NCBI RefSeq assembly: GCF_900104765.1
Contig: NZ_LT629737.1
Coordinates: 1,364,001 to 1,428,000, forward strand
Direction: 5' to 3'
From: Gillisia sp. Hel1_33_143
Lineage (GTDB): Bacteria > Bacteroidota > Bacteroidia > Flavobacteriales > Flavobacteriaceae
Length of the DNA stretch: 64,000 nt
Below, piece after piece: positions 1-8,362 of this stretch. Both the position numbers and the translations under genes were made by a program. Numbering within the stretch: position 1 is the stretch's first letter; every line of letters starts with the position of its first letter. The notes below the pieces were generated by a model. The model ran no database searches. It was not told the origin of the DNA and was given only the letters and a program-made list of their open reading frames with translations.

Positions 1-974
1 GATTAATGAATATTTACGCGCTCGATAAGACTAACAGATCTATACCATTTACACTTCCATTAATTGGAAATGAGGTTCCTGCAACATGGTTCCAATCTTT
101 AAATGCCTTATTCATTATTATTTTTGGGGTAATAATTGCAAATTTCTGGGCTAAGCGTAAACTTAAAAACAAAGAAGCATCGTCTATTTTTAAGATGGCT
201 ACGGGTGTAATTATCATGGGACTTGGATTTATTTTTATGGCAATGGCAGCTAAAAGCTATACTCCTTATGATGAGAAAGCAGCTATGTACTGGTTGGTAT
301 TAGCTTATTTATTGCACACTATTGGAGAGCTTTGCTCTTCTCCGGTAGCGCTATCTTTTATTACTAAGCTGGCGCCGGTAAAATATGCCTCATTAATGAT
401 GGGAGTTTACTTTGCCGCTACAGGACTTGGAAATAAAGTTGCTGGAGTTATTGGTGAATTTTCTCAGGGAGAGCCTATGGTTGTAGAACTTAATGCAACC
501 ACTTCACAAATGGCTCAAAATTTACAGATCAATGATTCTATTATAACCAAAACACAAGATTTTAGACTTGCTGGAAATGTGTATGAGGAAAATGGTGAAC
601 TTCAGGTGACCACGTTGGATAATAGTCAGCCTATATTGAATTTTATTAAATTCAAAAATGAAGAGAGAACAGAGGAAGTGATCGAAACCTTAAAAGAAGA
701 AAATGTTACTGCAGAGAACCCTTACCATATCTTAATAGATTTTAAGCAAGGGGATGAGAAGAATGGTTATAAAGGTAACTTTATAGTAGAAGAGCTTCAA
801 ACAGATATGGAATATGCTACTTTTTGGGGAATTACAATATTCACCTCAATATTTGGTCTTTTGGTAATCCTACTTCTAAAGCCTTTAAAAAGGCTTACAC
901 ACGGAGTGGAAGATGATGAGAGAGAATTGCCAGAACAAGAGCAGTATGATCTAGGTGAAAAGAACTTTAACTAA
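1..974 (+). CDS. POT-family peptide MFS transporter, C-terminal part (5' cut by window edge)
   Basis: The frame is open to the left edge, so this is the 3' part of a proton-coupled oligopeptide transporter; the visible ATG at 6 is probably an internal Met. The stretch LAYLLHTIGELCSSPVALSF and the following GNKVAG match the same region of the complete POT gene 7 bp downstream. Unlike that paralogue, it carries about 110 hydrophilic residues (roughly residues 152-265 of the visible part) between the last two membrane helices, which on POT topology would be a periplasmic domain. A charged cytoplasmic tail follows. The two genes look like a tandem duplication in one operon, importing di/tripeptides at the inner membrane. 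Family call is firm; the role of the insert is unknown. Confidence 0.88.
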   Translation, partial: LMNIYALDKTNRSIPFTLPLIGNEVPATWFQSLNALFIIIFGVIIANFWAKRKLKNKEASSIFKMATGVIIMGLGFIFMAMAAKSYTPYDEKAAMYWLVLAYLLHTIGELCSSPVALSFITKLAPVKYASLMMGVYFAATGLGNKVAGVIGEFSQGEPMVVELNATTSQMAQNLQINDSIITKTQDFRLAGNVYEENGELQVTTLDNSQPILNFIKFKNEERTEEVIETLKEENVTAENPYHILIDFKQGDEKNGYKGNFIVEELQTDMEYATFWGITIFTSIFGLLVILLLKPLKRLTHGVEDDERELPEQEQYDLGEKNFN

Positions 975-981
975 GGTGTAA

Positions 982-2763
982 ATGGCAACAGCGCAAGTAA
1001 CTCCAACAGATTTCTTTAAAAGTAATGTGTTGGGCCACCCAGCAGGTCTTTTTGTATTGTTCTTTACAGAAATGTGGGAAAGATTCTCTTTCTATGGAAT
1101 GAGAGTTCTCTTAGTGAATTTCTTAACCATGGCAATTGTAGGAGTAGATAATCCTGGATGGGGTTGGTCTGCAGAAAATGCAGGAGCTCTTTTTGGTACC
1201 TACGCAGGTCTTCTATATTTAACGCCTATACTAGGTGGTTTAATTGCTGATAAGTTTACAGGGTATCGTTGGGCAGTAATTATAGGAGCAGCTATTATGA
1301 CGCTAGGTCATGCTTCTATGGCTTTGGAAACCGAATTTTCGCTATATTTTGGATTAGGATTGCTTGTAATAGGAACGGGTTTCTTTAAGCCTAATATTAC
1401 CTCTATTATTTCTGAAATGTATGAAGGCAAATCTGATAAAAAAGATGGAGCTTATACGATTTTCTATATGGGTGTAAACGCAGGTGCTTTCTTCGGAATG
1501 ATGCTTTGCGGATATCTTGCTGAAAAAATTGGATGGAGCTGGGGCTTTGGTCTTGCCGGAATTTTTATGTTTTTAGGAACGCTTCAATTTTGGTTATCTA
1601 AACCTCTTTTTGGAAAAGTCGGTGGAGTGCCAGATAAAGCTTTAGCAGAAAAACATCTTCGTGAAGAGGAAAGTAAAGGAGTATCTCATAAACCTAATCC
1701 ATTTACATTAGTAGATAAGATATTAATTGCTGCTTCTGCCAGTATTGGTTTTATCTATTTATTAAATGATCCTTTATCTAGAATCGGGAACTACAATTTA
1801 TTTCCAGAATTCTTGCCTTTTAATGTAGGTGGAGAACAATTTAGTGGTCCAATTGGGATGGCTATTCTTGGGCTGATATTATTTTTAATATTAGTAATTT
1901 CAAGAATTTCGAGATATGCGCCAATAGTTAGGGATAGGCTAATAGCGGTGATCATCTTCGCTTTTTTTACAGTATTCTTCTTTATGTCTTTTGAGCAAGG
2001 CGCCTCTTCCTTGATCATATTTGCTAGAGATAATGTAGATAGAGTGCTTGTAGGAAGTTCGGCTACTATTTTTAATGTAGTGAATGCATTATTAACTGTG
2101 GTGCCATTGGCAATTATAACTTGGGTATTGTATCTCTTATGGAAACAGACCTACAGTAAAATTCCGGGTTCTAATATTATTTTAGGGATTTGTTTTGCGG
2201 GGATATGGGCGCTTGTTATATGGATGTTAGGAAGAGAGTTTACTGCAGATACCACAGAGATCACTGTATCATGGTTTAGTATTCTAAATTCATTCTTTAT
2301 AATTGTATTTGCATCATTCTTCTCCAAATGGTGGGAGAGTAAATACAATCCGTCTGCAGCATTTAAATATAGTTTCGGGCTAATCTTACTAGGTCTGGGA
2401 TTCGGACTTTTAGCATTAGGGTCTAGCGGAGTGGCAGAAGGAGCTAAGGTGAGCATGATATGGTTAATATTAGCATACCTCTTACACACTTTAGGAGAAT
2501 TATGTTTGTCACCTTTAGGCTTATCTTATGTTAGTAAACTTGTTCCAGCAAGAATGATAGCCTTTATGTTTGGTATGTGGTATTTAGCTATAGCCATTGG
2601 AAATAAGTTAGCAGGATCTTTAGGGGGAATGATAGAAACGGTTACTCAAGAGTATGACCTTTCAACTTTTTTCCTAATATTTACCATAGTGCCTATAGCC
2701 GGTGGAGTACTGGTAGCATTATTAAATCCACTGTTGAAAAGACTAATGCATGATATTCGATAA
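982..2763 (+). CDS. POT-family (PTR2) proton-coupled peptide transporter
   Basis: A complete 593-residue inner-membrane transporter importing di- and tripeptides with protons. The POT signature ExxER lies at residues 30-34 (E30, E33, R34) in the first helix, and a PTR2-type segment (FYMGVNAGAF) lies further on. The hydrophobic profile fits 12 core helices plus the extra helix pair usual in bacterial POTs. The last loop is short, with no insert like that of the upstream paralogue. The ATG is 7 bp after the previous stop, so the two are likely co-transcribed. Exact substrate preference cannot be read from sequence. Confidence 0.93.
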   Translation: MATAQVTPTDFFKSNVLGHPAGLFVLFFTEMWERFSFYGMRVLLVNFLTMAIVGVDNPGWGWSAENAGALFGTYAGLLYLTPILGGLIADKFTGYRWAVIIGAAIMTLGHASMALETEFSLYFGLGLLVIGTGFFKPNITSIISEMYEGKSDKKDGAYTIFYMGVNAGAFFGMMLCGYLAEKIGWSWGFGLAGIFMFLGTLQFWLSKPLFGKVGGVPDKALAEKHLREEESKGVSHKPNPFTLVDKILIAASASIGFIYLLNDPLSRIGNYNLFPEFLPFNVGGEQFSGPIGMAILGLILFLILVISRISRYAPIVRDRLIAVIIFAFFTVFFFMSFEQGASSLIIFARDNVDRVLVGSSATIFNVVNALLTVVPLAIITWVLYLLWKQTYSKIPGSNIILGICFAGIWALVIWMLGREFTADTTEITVSWFSILNSFFIIVFASFFSKWWESKYNPSAAFKYSFGLILLGLGFGLLALGSSGVAEGAKVSMIWLILAYLLHTLGELCLSPLGLSYVSKLVPARMIAFMFGMWYLAIAIGNKLAGSLGGMIETVTQEYDLSTFFLIFTIVPIAGGVLVALLNPLLKRLMHDIR

Positions 2764-2808
2764 CTTCGGAATGATAATTGAATAATATCACATTTTTAAA
2801 ATTATAGC

Positions 2809-3351
2809 ATGAAAAAAACGATTAGCATTTTTATAATGATGTTGGTGGTTGGTTTTACCCAAGCACAGGAAATTAAATGGATGAGCATGAATGATGCTCT
2901 AGCAGCGCAAAAGAAAGCACCAAAAAAGATCATGATGGATGCTTATACAACATGGTGTGGGCCTTGTAAAATGATGGATAAGAATACTTTTACAAATAGA
3001 GATGTGGTAGCATATATCAACGAGCATTTTTATGCGGTAAAATTTGATGCCGAAGGAACCGAAAAAATTAATTATAAAGATTTCACGTATACCAATCCAA
3101 ATCACGATCCTAATAGAAAAGGTAGAAATAGTCAGCATTTTTTAGCAGATGCTTTAAAGATTACTGGTTATCCAAGTCTGGTCTTTTTTGATGAGAATGC
3201 CGATGTTATCGCGCCAATAATGGGGTATAGAACTCCAGAGCAAGTAGAGATCTTTTTAAAGATGATCGCTAAAGATGATTATAAAAAGCTTACAACGTCT
3301 GATGCTTGGGAGAAATACTCCAGCAATTTTAAAGGCACTTTTAAGAATTAA
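2809..3351 (+). CDS. Secreted thioredoxin-family protein
   Basis: A 180-residue thioredoxin-fold protein with an N-terminal signal peptide (cleavage probably after the TQAQ around residue 20), so it acts in the periplasm. The redox motif is C50-G-P-C53, and the cis-Pro region is GYPSLVFF. The CGPC motif is that of a reductant rather than of DsbA. It resembles the Thioredoxin_7/DUF255-like proteins common in Bacteroidota. It lies 45 bp after the POT transporter and converges on comEC. Its substrate is unknown; disulfide reduction in the cell envelope is the likely role. Confidence 0.85.
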   Translation: MKKTISIFIMMLVVGFTQAQEIKWMSMNDALAAQKKAPKKIMMDAYTTWCGPCKMMDKNTFTNRDVVAYINEHFYAVKFDAEGTEKINYKDFTYTNPNHDPNRKGRNSQHFLADALKITGYPSLVFFDENADVIAPIMGYRTPEQVEIFLKMIAKDDYKKLTTSDAWEKYSSNFKGTFKN

Positions 3352-3361
3352 ATAGTTAGCT

Positions 3362-5410
3362 CTATTTTAAAGAGTTTTCTCGAGGATAAAATATATACGC
3401 TCCCTTTTCTGCTGTTGCATGAAAAAGGGAGTTTTTGTTTTCTAGGGTTTTGTGCCAATGTTGCACCAAATATTTATAATTACTTCCATCTGCCACTATA
3501 ACTTCAGGTTGAAGTTTTTCAAGCATTCTGTCTACATTGATCTTCGGAGAATTCCTTAAAATGATGATATCTGATTTATAAGTAGGAATATCATAAATTC
3601 CGGAAGAATCAATTATCAATATTTTATTGTCCCAAATATCTAAAACATTCCCTAAAGCAATTCTTTGTGTAGATATGATTCTTTCTTCAGTATTAAACCT
3701 TGAGAGCATTATTAACTGCGAACTGTCTATCTCTTGGTGACTGTAAAGCGCTAGTTTCTGATGTTTTTTAATCGCTATTAGACTTTGTTCAGTAGAATGA
3801 AAAATTATTGCTTTAAACGGCGTTCTTTCTGCTTTTTCGAATATCAGGCTTGTTTGCAAGATCATGATTGAAAACAGGAATGTTAGTATTCGCTTTGATG
3901 TCCATTTTAATATTAACTGAATTAATGTAAATAACACTAAATAAGTGGTTAAGCATAGGAGTATGGAAAAGGATACATCTTTAATTACAAAGGCTTGAAA
4001 AGAAGAAATGAATGTCACAAAATTATTCATTTGTAAAATGATGAATTCAAAAAGATAAATTAGTATTGCGGGAAGCAGATCTAAGAGACTTAATACGATC
4101 ACTATTAGTCCTAAGCCTAATATTATTCCCAAAAATGGTAGTATTACTATATTGGTCACGAAAAATAATGTCGGAAATTGATGGAAATTGAATAAACTAA
4201 GTGGCAAAACCGCTAGCTGAGCAGCAATACTAACTGTTAGTAATTTCCAGAAATATAAAATAACCTGGTTCTTCGGTTTCCATAATTTTTGTAAAAGAGG
4301 CTGAATACTAGTAATTCCTAAAATTGCCAAATAACTTAGTTGAAATCCTACTTGATAGATGTAATATGGATTGATCAAAAGAAGGAAGAATAATGATATA
4401 AAAACAGAGTTGGTTATATTGGTGTTTCTTCTAAATTGTATTCCAACGGCTATAATTGAGAACATGAAAACTGCTCTTACTACAGATGGTGCTAAGCCGG
4501 TTATTAAGGCGAAGGTCCAGAGAAAAATTAGAATGATCATGAAAGAATAGAATTTACCAAATTTTATTCTTTCTATGGGTTTTAGGATCATAGTGAGCAG
4601 CCATAATAGTATTCCAATATGTAAGCCAGATATCGCTAGAATATGTATAGCACCCGCAGATGCGTAATTTGAAAAGGTGGTTGGCGAAATATCTCTTCTT
4701 TCGCCTAGTAAAAGCGCTTTTATAATGGAAAATTCATTTTTAGTAAAATTTGCTTCCTCCAGTTTTAAAATGATCTCTTTTCTAGACCTTTCAGCAATCC
4801 TAAATATATTGAACTTATTACTGCCAATTATTTGAACGTCTTCTTGTTCACTATAAGCTTGTTTGAGTATTCCGGATCGTTCTAAATAGCTTTTATAGCT
4901 GAACTGATGTGGATTTAAAGGTGCTTTTATGTCTTGAAATTGTATAGGCATCACGAGGATGTCTCCTACTTCTAAAGATTTAGAATTAATGTCTTTCCTT
5001 AAATTTAAAAGAATTTTTCCTTTGGTCTTACGCCTATCTAAGCTAGTGGCGAAGATTATAAATCTTTCGTAGTTGGAAGTTGGTTTTAATACTTCTGCTA
5101 CTGTAGCTGTAAGCGTGTAAAGGTTATTTGATTCTTTATTTAAAGTATGAGCATAATGCTTCGCATGAGTATAGGGAAGTTGTAGTGATGCTGTAAAAAC
5201 TCCTAGAAACAGAAACATCATGAAAAAAGAAATTCCAAAGAAAATATCTGGGAATTTTAATTTCCGGGATCTTAAATATAGGCTAACAAAAATCAGAAAA
5301 ATTAAGAATCCTATAGGCAATAGAATATCCACTGGAATTTTAAAATAAAACTCCAGCACAATTCCAATAAGTAGGGTGATGGAAAGCTTTATTATAGTAA
5401 AATTGAGCAA
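3362..5410 (-). CDS. comEC: ComEC/Rec2-family membrane protein (DNA uptake channel)
   Basis: A 682-residue polytopic protein. Two or more N-terminal helices lead into a DUF4131-like soluble region, then the Competence domain begins with HILAISGLHIG at residues 256-266, the hallmark of ComEC. After the last helices, about 150 C-terminal residues occupy the position of the metallo-beta-lactamase-like domain, but I see no HxHxDH metal site, so that domain looks degenerate or shortened, as in many Bacteroidota members. In competent bacteria ComEC carries single-stranded DNA across the inner membrane. It is the last gene of the surE-lpxB-peptidase run on this strand. Natural competence itself is not shown by the window. 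Confidence 0.88.
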   Translation of the reverse strand: MLNFTIIKLSITLLIGIVLEFYFKIPVDILLPIGFLIFLIFVSLYLRSRKLKFPDIFFGISFFMMFLFLGVFTASLQLPYTHAKHYAHTLNKESNNLYTLTATVAEVLKPTSNYERFIIFATSLDRRKTKGKILLNLRKDINSKSLEVGDILVMPIQFQDIKAPLNPHQFSYKSYLERSGILKQAYSEQEDVQIIGSNKFNIFRIAERSRKEIILKLEEANFTKNEFSIIKALLLGERRDISPTTFSNYASAGAIHILAISGLHIGILLWLLTMILKPIERIKFGKFYSFMIILIFLWTFALITGLAPSVVRAVFMFSIIAVGIQFRRNTNITNSVFISLFFLLLINPYYIYQVGFQLSYLAILGITSIQPLLQKLWKPKNQVILYFWKLLTVSIAAQLAVLPLSLFNFHQFPTLFFVTNIVILPFLGIILGLGLIVIVLSLLDLLPAILIYLFEFIILQMNNFVTFISSFQAFVIKDVSFSILLCLTTYLVLFTLIQLILKWTSKRILTFLFSIMILQTSLIFEKAERTPFKAIIFHSTEQSLIAIKKHQKLALYSHQEIDSSQLIMLSRFNTEERIISTQRIALGNVLDIWDNKILIIDSSGIYDIPTYKSDIIILRNSPKINVDRMLEKLQPEVIVADGSNYKYLVQHWHKTLENKNSLFHATAEKGAYIFYPRENSLK

Positions 5411-5449
5411 ACTTCAATTTTAAAGATCTAGATTAAGATAATTAAAATT

Positions 5450-6025
5450 TTAGATCACCCGACGTGCCATAACAAAATGATCAAACCAATAATTTTCTGA
5501 AAGTGAAGATATTATAACCCCCAATGAAGTGGTAGAGTGAATAAAAAGGATCTGGCCAGGTTGAATTTCAACCACCAGTCCTACATGGTTTACTACCTTT
5601 TTATTTTTATTGGTTTCAAAAAATAAAAGGTCACCAATATTCACATCGTCAAGAGATAATCGCTCTCCCTGTAAAGACATGGCTCTGGAGGTTCTTGGTA
5701 ATGGAATATCTTCCTTAAGAAAAGAGGTGTAAACAAGTCCGGAGCAATCCATACCGTCGCTTGTAGTTCCTCCAAACTTATATTTAGTGCCTTGGTAATC
5801 TAAAGCGTGAGAGGTAATATTATACACTCTGTTGTCTTCAGGAAGTTCTTCGGGCTTAGCAGTTTTTATAGCTACCGCTGGAGCAGGAGGATTGAACTTT
5901 ACTTTTTTAGCTAGTTTACGAGCTTCTTTAGTTTGAGGAATTTGGCTTTTAGATGCTCCACAAGAGGTTAGGAACAATGAGAAAATTAATAGCACAGATA
6001 GAGTTAGGATTCTGCTTCTCATCAA
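5450..6025 (-). CDS. NlpC/P60-family (C40) cell-wall peptidase lipoprotein
   Basis: A 191-residue lipoprotein: lipobox LTSC with C22 as the acylated Cys. After a Pro-rich linker comes an NlpC/P60 domain with catalytic C94 in GMDCSG, H147 in VNHVG and a third polar residue H163 (LFIHS). This papain-like family cleaves peptide stems of peptidoglycan, commonly between D-Glu and the diamino acid. It begins 5 bp after the lpxB stop and precedes comEC, so it is part of the same envelope operon. The substrate bond is inferred from the family. Confidence 0.9.
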   Translation of the reverse strand: MMRSRILTLSVLLIFSLFLTSCGASKSQIPQTKEARKLAKKVKFNPPAPAVAIKTAKPEELPEDNRVYNITSHALDYQGTKYKFGGTTSDGMDCSGLVYTSFLKEDIPLPRTSRAMSLQGERLSLDDVNIGDLLFFETNKNKKVVNHVGLVVEIQPGQILFIHSTTSLGVIISSLSENYWFDHFVMARRVI

Positions 6026-6030
6026 ATATA

Positions 6031-7146
6031 TTAGTGTTTTAAATTATTATAAATAAGTTTTGCGGTTTTTTTACTGGCGCCAGCGCCACCTAATTTCATT
6101 TCTAACTCAAAATACTGCTCATATATTGTGTGGCGAACTTTAGGGTCTAAAATTTTATCGAGTTCGGCACTTAAAGATTTTGTATTAAAATCATTCTGAA
6201 TGAGCTCTTTAACAACCTCTTTATCCATGATAAGGTTTACTAAAGAAATGTACTTTAATTTTATCACCCTACGTGCAATTTGATAGGAAATAGTACTACC
6301 CTTATAGCAAACCACTTCCGGAACTTTAAAAAGTGCCGTCTCTAGAGTTGCAGTCCCCGAAGTTACTAATGCTGCCGTGGCTAAACCTAGAATATCATAA
6401 GTTCTATTCATAACCAAATGCACATTCTTCTTCTTAATGTATTGAGCATAGAATTCTGGTTCCTGACTTGGTGCTCCGGCAATTATAAATTGGTATTCCT
6501 TATAGTTATCTGTTATGCTTAGCATGGTTTCCAGCATTCTAGAGATCTCTTGCTTTCTGCTTCCTGGTAGCAATGCTATAATTGGGCGGTCATCTAATTG
6601 AAACTTCTTTTTGAAACTTTTTGGTTCAACTATATCTTGCTTAGCAATAGCATCTATTAAAGGGTGTCCTACAAAATGTATAGGGAAGTCATGCTTGTTT
6701 TCATAGAAGTCTTTTTCAAAAGGTAAGATCACATACATGTGGTCTATATCTCTTTTAATAGCCGATATTCTGTTTTCTTTCCAGGCCCAAATTTGGGGAG
6801 AGATATAAAAATGTGTAGGAATACCTTCTTCTTTTGCCCATTTTGCAATTCTTAGATTAAATCCTGGATAGTCTATAAAGATCAAGGCATCTGGATTGTA
6901 ATCTTTAATGTCTTGTTTGCAGAAAGAAATGTTCTTTAGAATGGTGCGAAGGTTCATCACTACTTCAGAGAAACCCATAAAGGCCAACTCCCGATAATGT
7001 TTTACTAAAGTGCCGCCGGCAGCTTCCATAAGATCTCCTCCCCAGAATCTAAATTCTGCGTGCGGGTCTTCTTTTTTTAAAGCCAACATCAAATTTGATG
7101 CATGAAGATCTCCAGAGGCTTCGCCAGCAATTAGATAGTATTTCAT
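6031..7146 (-). CDS. lpxB: Lipid-A-disaccharide synthase
   Basis: LpxB, a GT19 glycosyltransferase, joins UDP-2,3-diacylglucosamine to lipid X to form the tetraacyl disaccharide of lipid A at the inner face of the inner membrane. The protein has the usual length (371 residues) and begins MKYYLIAGEASGDLHASNLM, the family's N-terminal signature. IALLPGSRKQEI and the TSGTATLETA segment form the nucleotide-sugar binding half. It lies between a small membrane protein and the NlpC/P60 gene on the minus strand, with gaps of 5-12 bp, so an operon is likely. Confidence 0.96.
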   Translation of the reverse strand: MKYYLIAGEASGDLHASNLMLALKKEDPHAEFRFWGGDLMEAAGGTLVKHYRELAFMGFSEVVMNLRTILKNISFCKQDIKDYNPDALIFIDYPGFNLRIAKWAKEEGIPTHFYISPQIWAWKENRISAIKRDIDHMYVILPFEKDFYENKHDFPIHFVGHPLIDAIAKQDIVEPKSFKKKFQLDDRPIIALLPGSRKQEISRMLETMLSITDNYKEYQFIIAGAPSQEPEFYAQYIKKKNVHLVMNRTYDILGLATAALVTSGTATLETALFKVPEVVCYKGSTISYQIARRVIKLKYISLVNLIMDKEVVKELIQNDFNTKSLSAELDKILDPKVRHTIYEQYFELEMKLGGAGASKKTAKLIYNNLKH

Positions 7147-7158
7147 AGCATTCTAAAT

Positions 7159-7440
7159 CTAAAGTATTTTTGTAATTGCGATGATTACTGCTACTAAAAC
7201 TGTAGCTAATAATACACCTCTCGCTTTATAGATCTCATTCTTTTTGATAAATATAAAAAAAGGAATAAAATTTAATGCAGCACCTAATGCTATGACCTTT
7301 CCTAAGTAATCATTATTTGCGGCCTCGATGAGCGTAGTTTTTATGTCCAGCTCAGAGAATAGAGAGATATATAGAAATATCCCTATTATCGTGGCAAGTA
7401 TCCCCACCAACAGGCCGGTTAGAACTTGTTTCCTAATCAT
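7159..7440 (-). CDS. Small membrane protein of unknown function
   Basis: A 93-residue protein starting at MIRKQVLTGL. I prefer this start because the ATG overlaps the surE stop by 8 bases (ATGATTAG), a coupled arrangement; a longer reading from 7515 would run deep into surE. Three hydrophobic segments (about residues 6-28, 46-64 and 74-92) suggest a three-helix inner-membrane protein. The KKNEIYKARG stretch between helices 2 and 3 is positively charged and probably cytoplasmic. I do not recognise a named family. It sits between surE and lpxB, so it may be a lineage-specific member of that operon. Confidence 0.75.
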   Translation of the reverse strand: MIRKQVLTGLLVGILATIIGIFLYISLFSELDIKTTLIEAANNDYLGKVIALGAALNFIPFFIFIKKNEIYKARGVLLATVLVAVIIAITKIL

Positions 7441-8215
7441 TAAGATTCCAGCTATTAAGGTCTTGAATATAATGATGTGCGGTAAGATCGAACTGTACAG
7501 GCACAACAGAAACATATCCGTTCGCTAAAGCCCATTCATCTGTATCTTCTCCCTTGTCTTCATTTATAAATTCTCCTGTTAACCAATAGTAATCTCTCCC
7601 TTGCGGATTGGTACGTTTATCAAATTCTTCTTTCCAAAGGGCCTTAGCCTGTCTGCAAATTTTTATCCCTTTAATATCTGCCTCTGGAAGTTTAGGTAAG
7701 TTAACATTCAATACCACTCCCTTTGGAAGTCCGTTCTTTAAAACTTTTTGAGTAATAGCTTTGATAAACTTTTTGGTAGGTTCAAAATCTGCGGTGAGCG
7801 AATAATCTAAAAGAGAGAATCCTATAGCCGGTATTCCTTCAATTCCTGCTTCTACCGCAGCGCTCATAGTTCCTGAATAAATTACATTTATGGAGGAATT
7901 TGAACCATGATTTATACCGCTTACACAAAGGTCTGGTTTACGATGTAAAATTTCCTGAGTTGCAATTTTCACACAATCTGCAGGAGTTCCGGAGCAGCTA
8001 TATTCTTTATGAGTGTACTTTTCATTGATCTTAACCGGGTCGCAATAAAGCGTGTCGCTAATAGTTATAGCATGGCCCATAGCGCTCTGTGGGCTATCTG
8101 GAGCAACAACAATTACATCTCCAAGTTGTTTCATTACCTCGATGAGGGTTCTTATTCCTGGTGCAGTTATTCCGTCGTCATTAGTAACTAAGATAAGAGG
8201 CTTATTCTGAGTCAT
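7433..8215 (-). CDS. surE: 5'/3'-nucleotidase SurE
   Basis: SurE is a metal-dependent phosphatase of the survival-protein family that dephosphorylates nucleoside 5'- and 3'-monophosphates in the cytoplasm. The 260-residue protein starts with the conserved LVTNDDGITAPGI (metal-binding Asp pair) and carries SGINHGSN, both active-site elements of the family. It is the first gene of the minus-strand run surE, 93-residue membrane protein, lpxB, NlpC/P60, comEC, and it diverges from the prc-type protease gene across about 150 bp. Confidence 0.95.
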   Translation of the reverse strand: MTQNKPLILVTNDDGITAPGIRTLIEVMKQLGDVIVVAPDSPQSAMGHAITISDTLYCDPVKINEKYTHKEYSCSGTPADCVKIATQEILHRKPDLCVSGINHGSNSSINVIYSGTMSAAVEAGIEGIPAIGFSLLDYSLTADFEPTKKFIKAITQKVLKNGLPKGVVLNVNLPKLPEADIKGIKICRQAKALWKEEFDKRTNPQGRDYYWLTGEFINEDKGEDTDEWALANGYVSVVPVQFDLTAHHYIQDLNSWNLND

Positions 8216-8362
8216 CTTTTGTTTTATTTAAGATTGCTAAAATAATATTTTCCAAAGGAAAGCTTATCTTAGACGTCGAACAAATAAATTGTGAGATTCG
8301 ACGTGATTGGCACAATTTTTTATATAATTACCCTACTATTAATGTTGAAATTTATGCGATTT

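Noticed and set aside
40-974. First transporter as a complete short gene from ATG 6
   Set aside because: The frame is open upstream, and the protein begins in the middle of the POT fold without the ExxER helix.
7441-7515. Longer start for the small membrane protein
   Set aside because: It would run 75 bases further into surE, while the internal ATG overlaps the surE stop in a typical coupled way.
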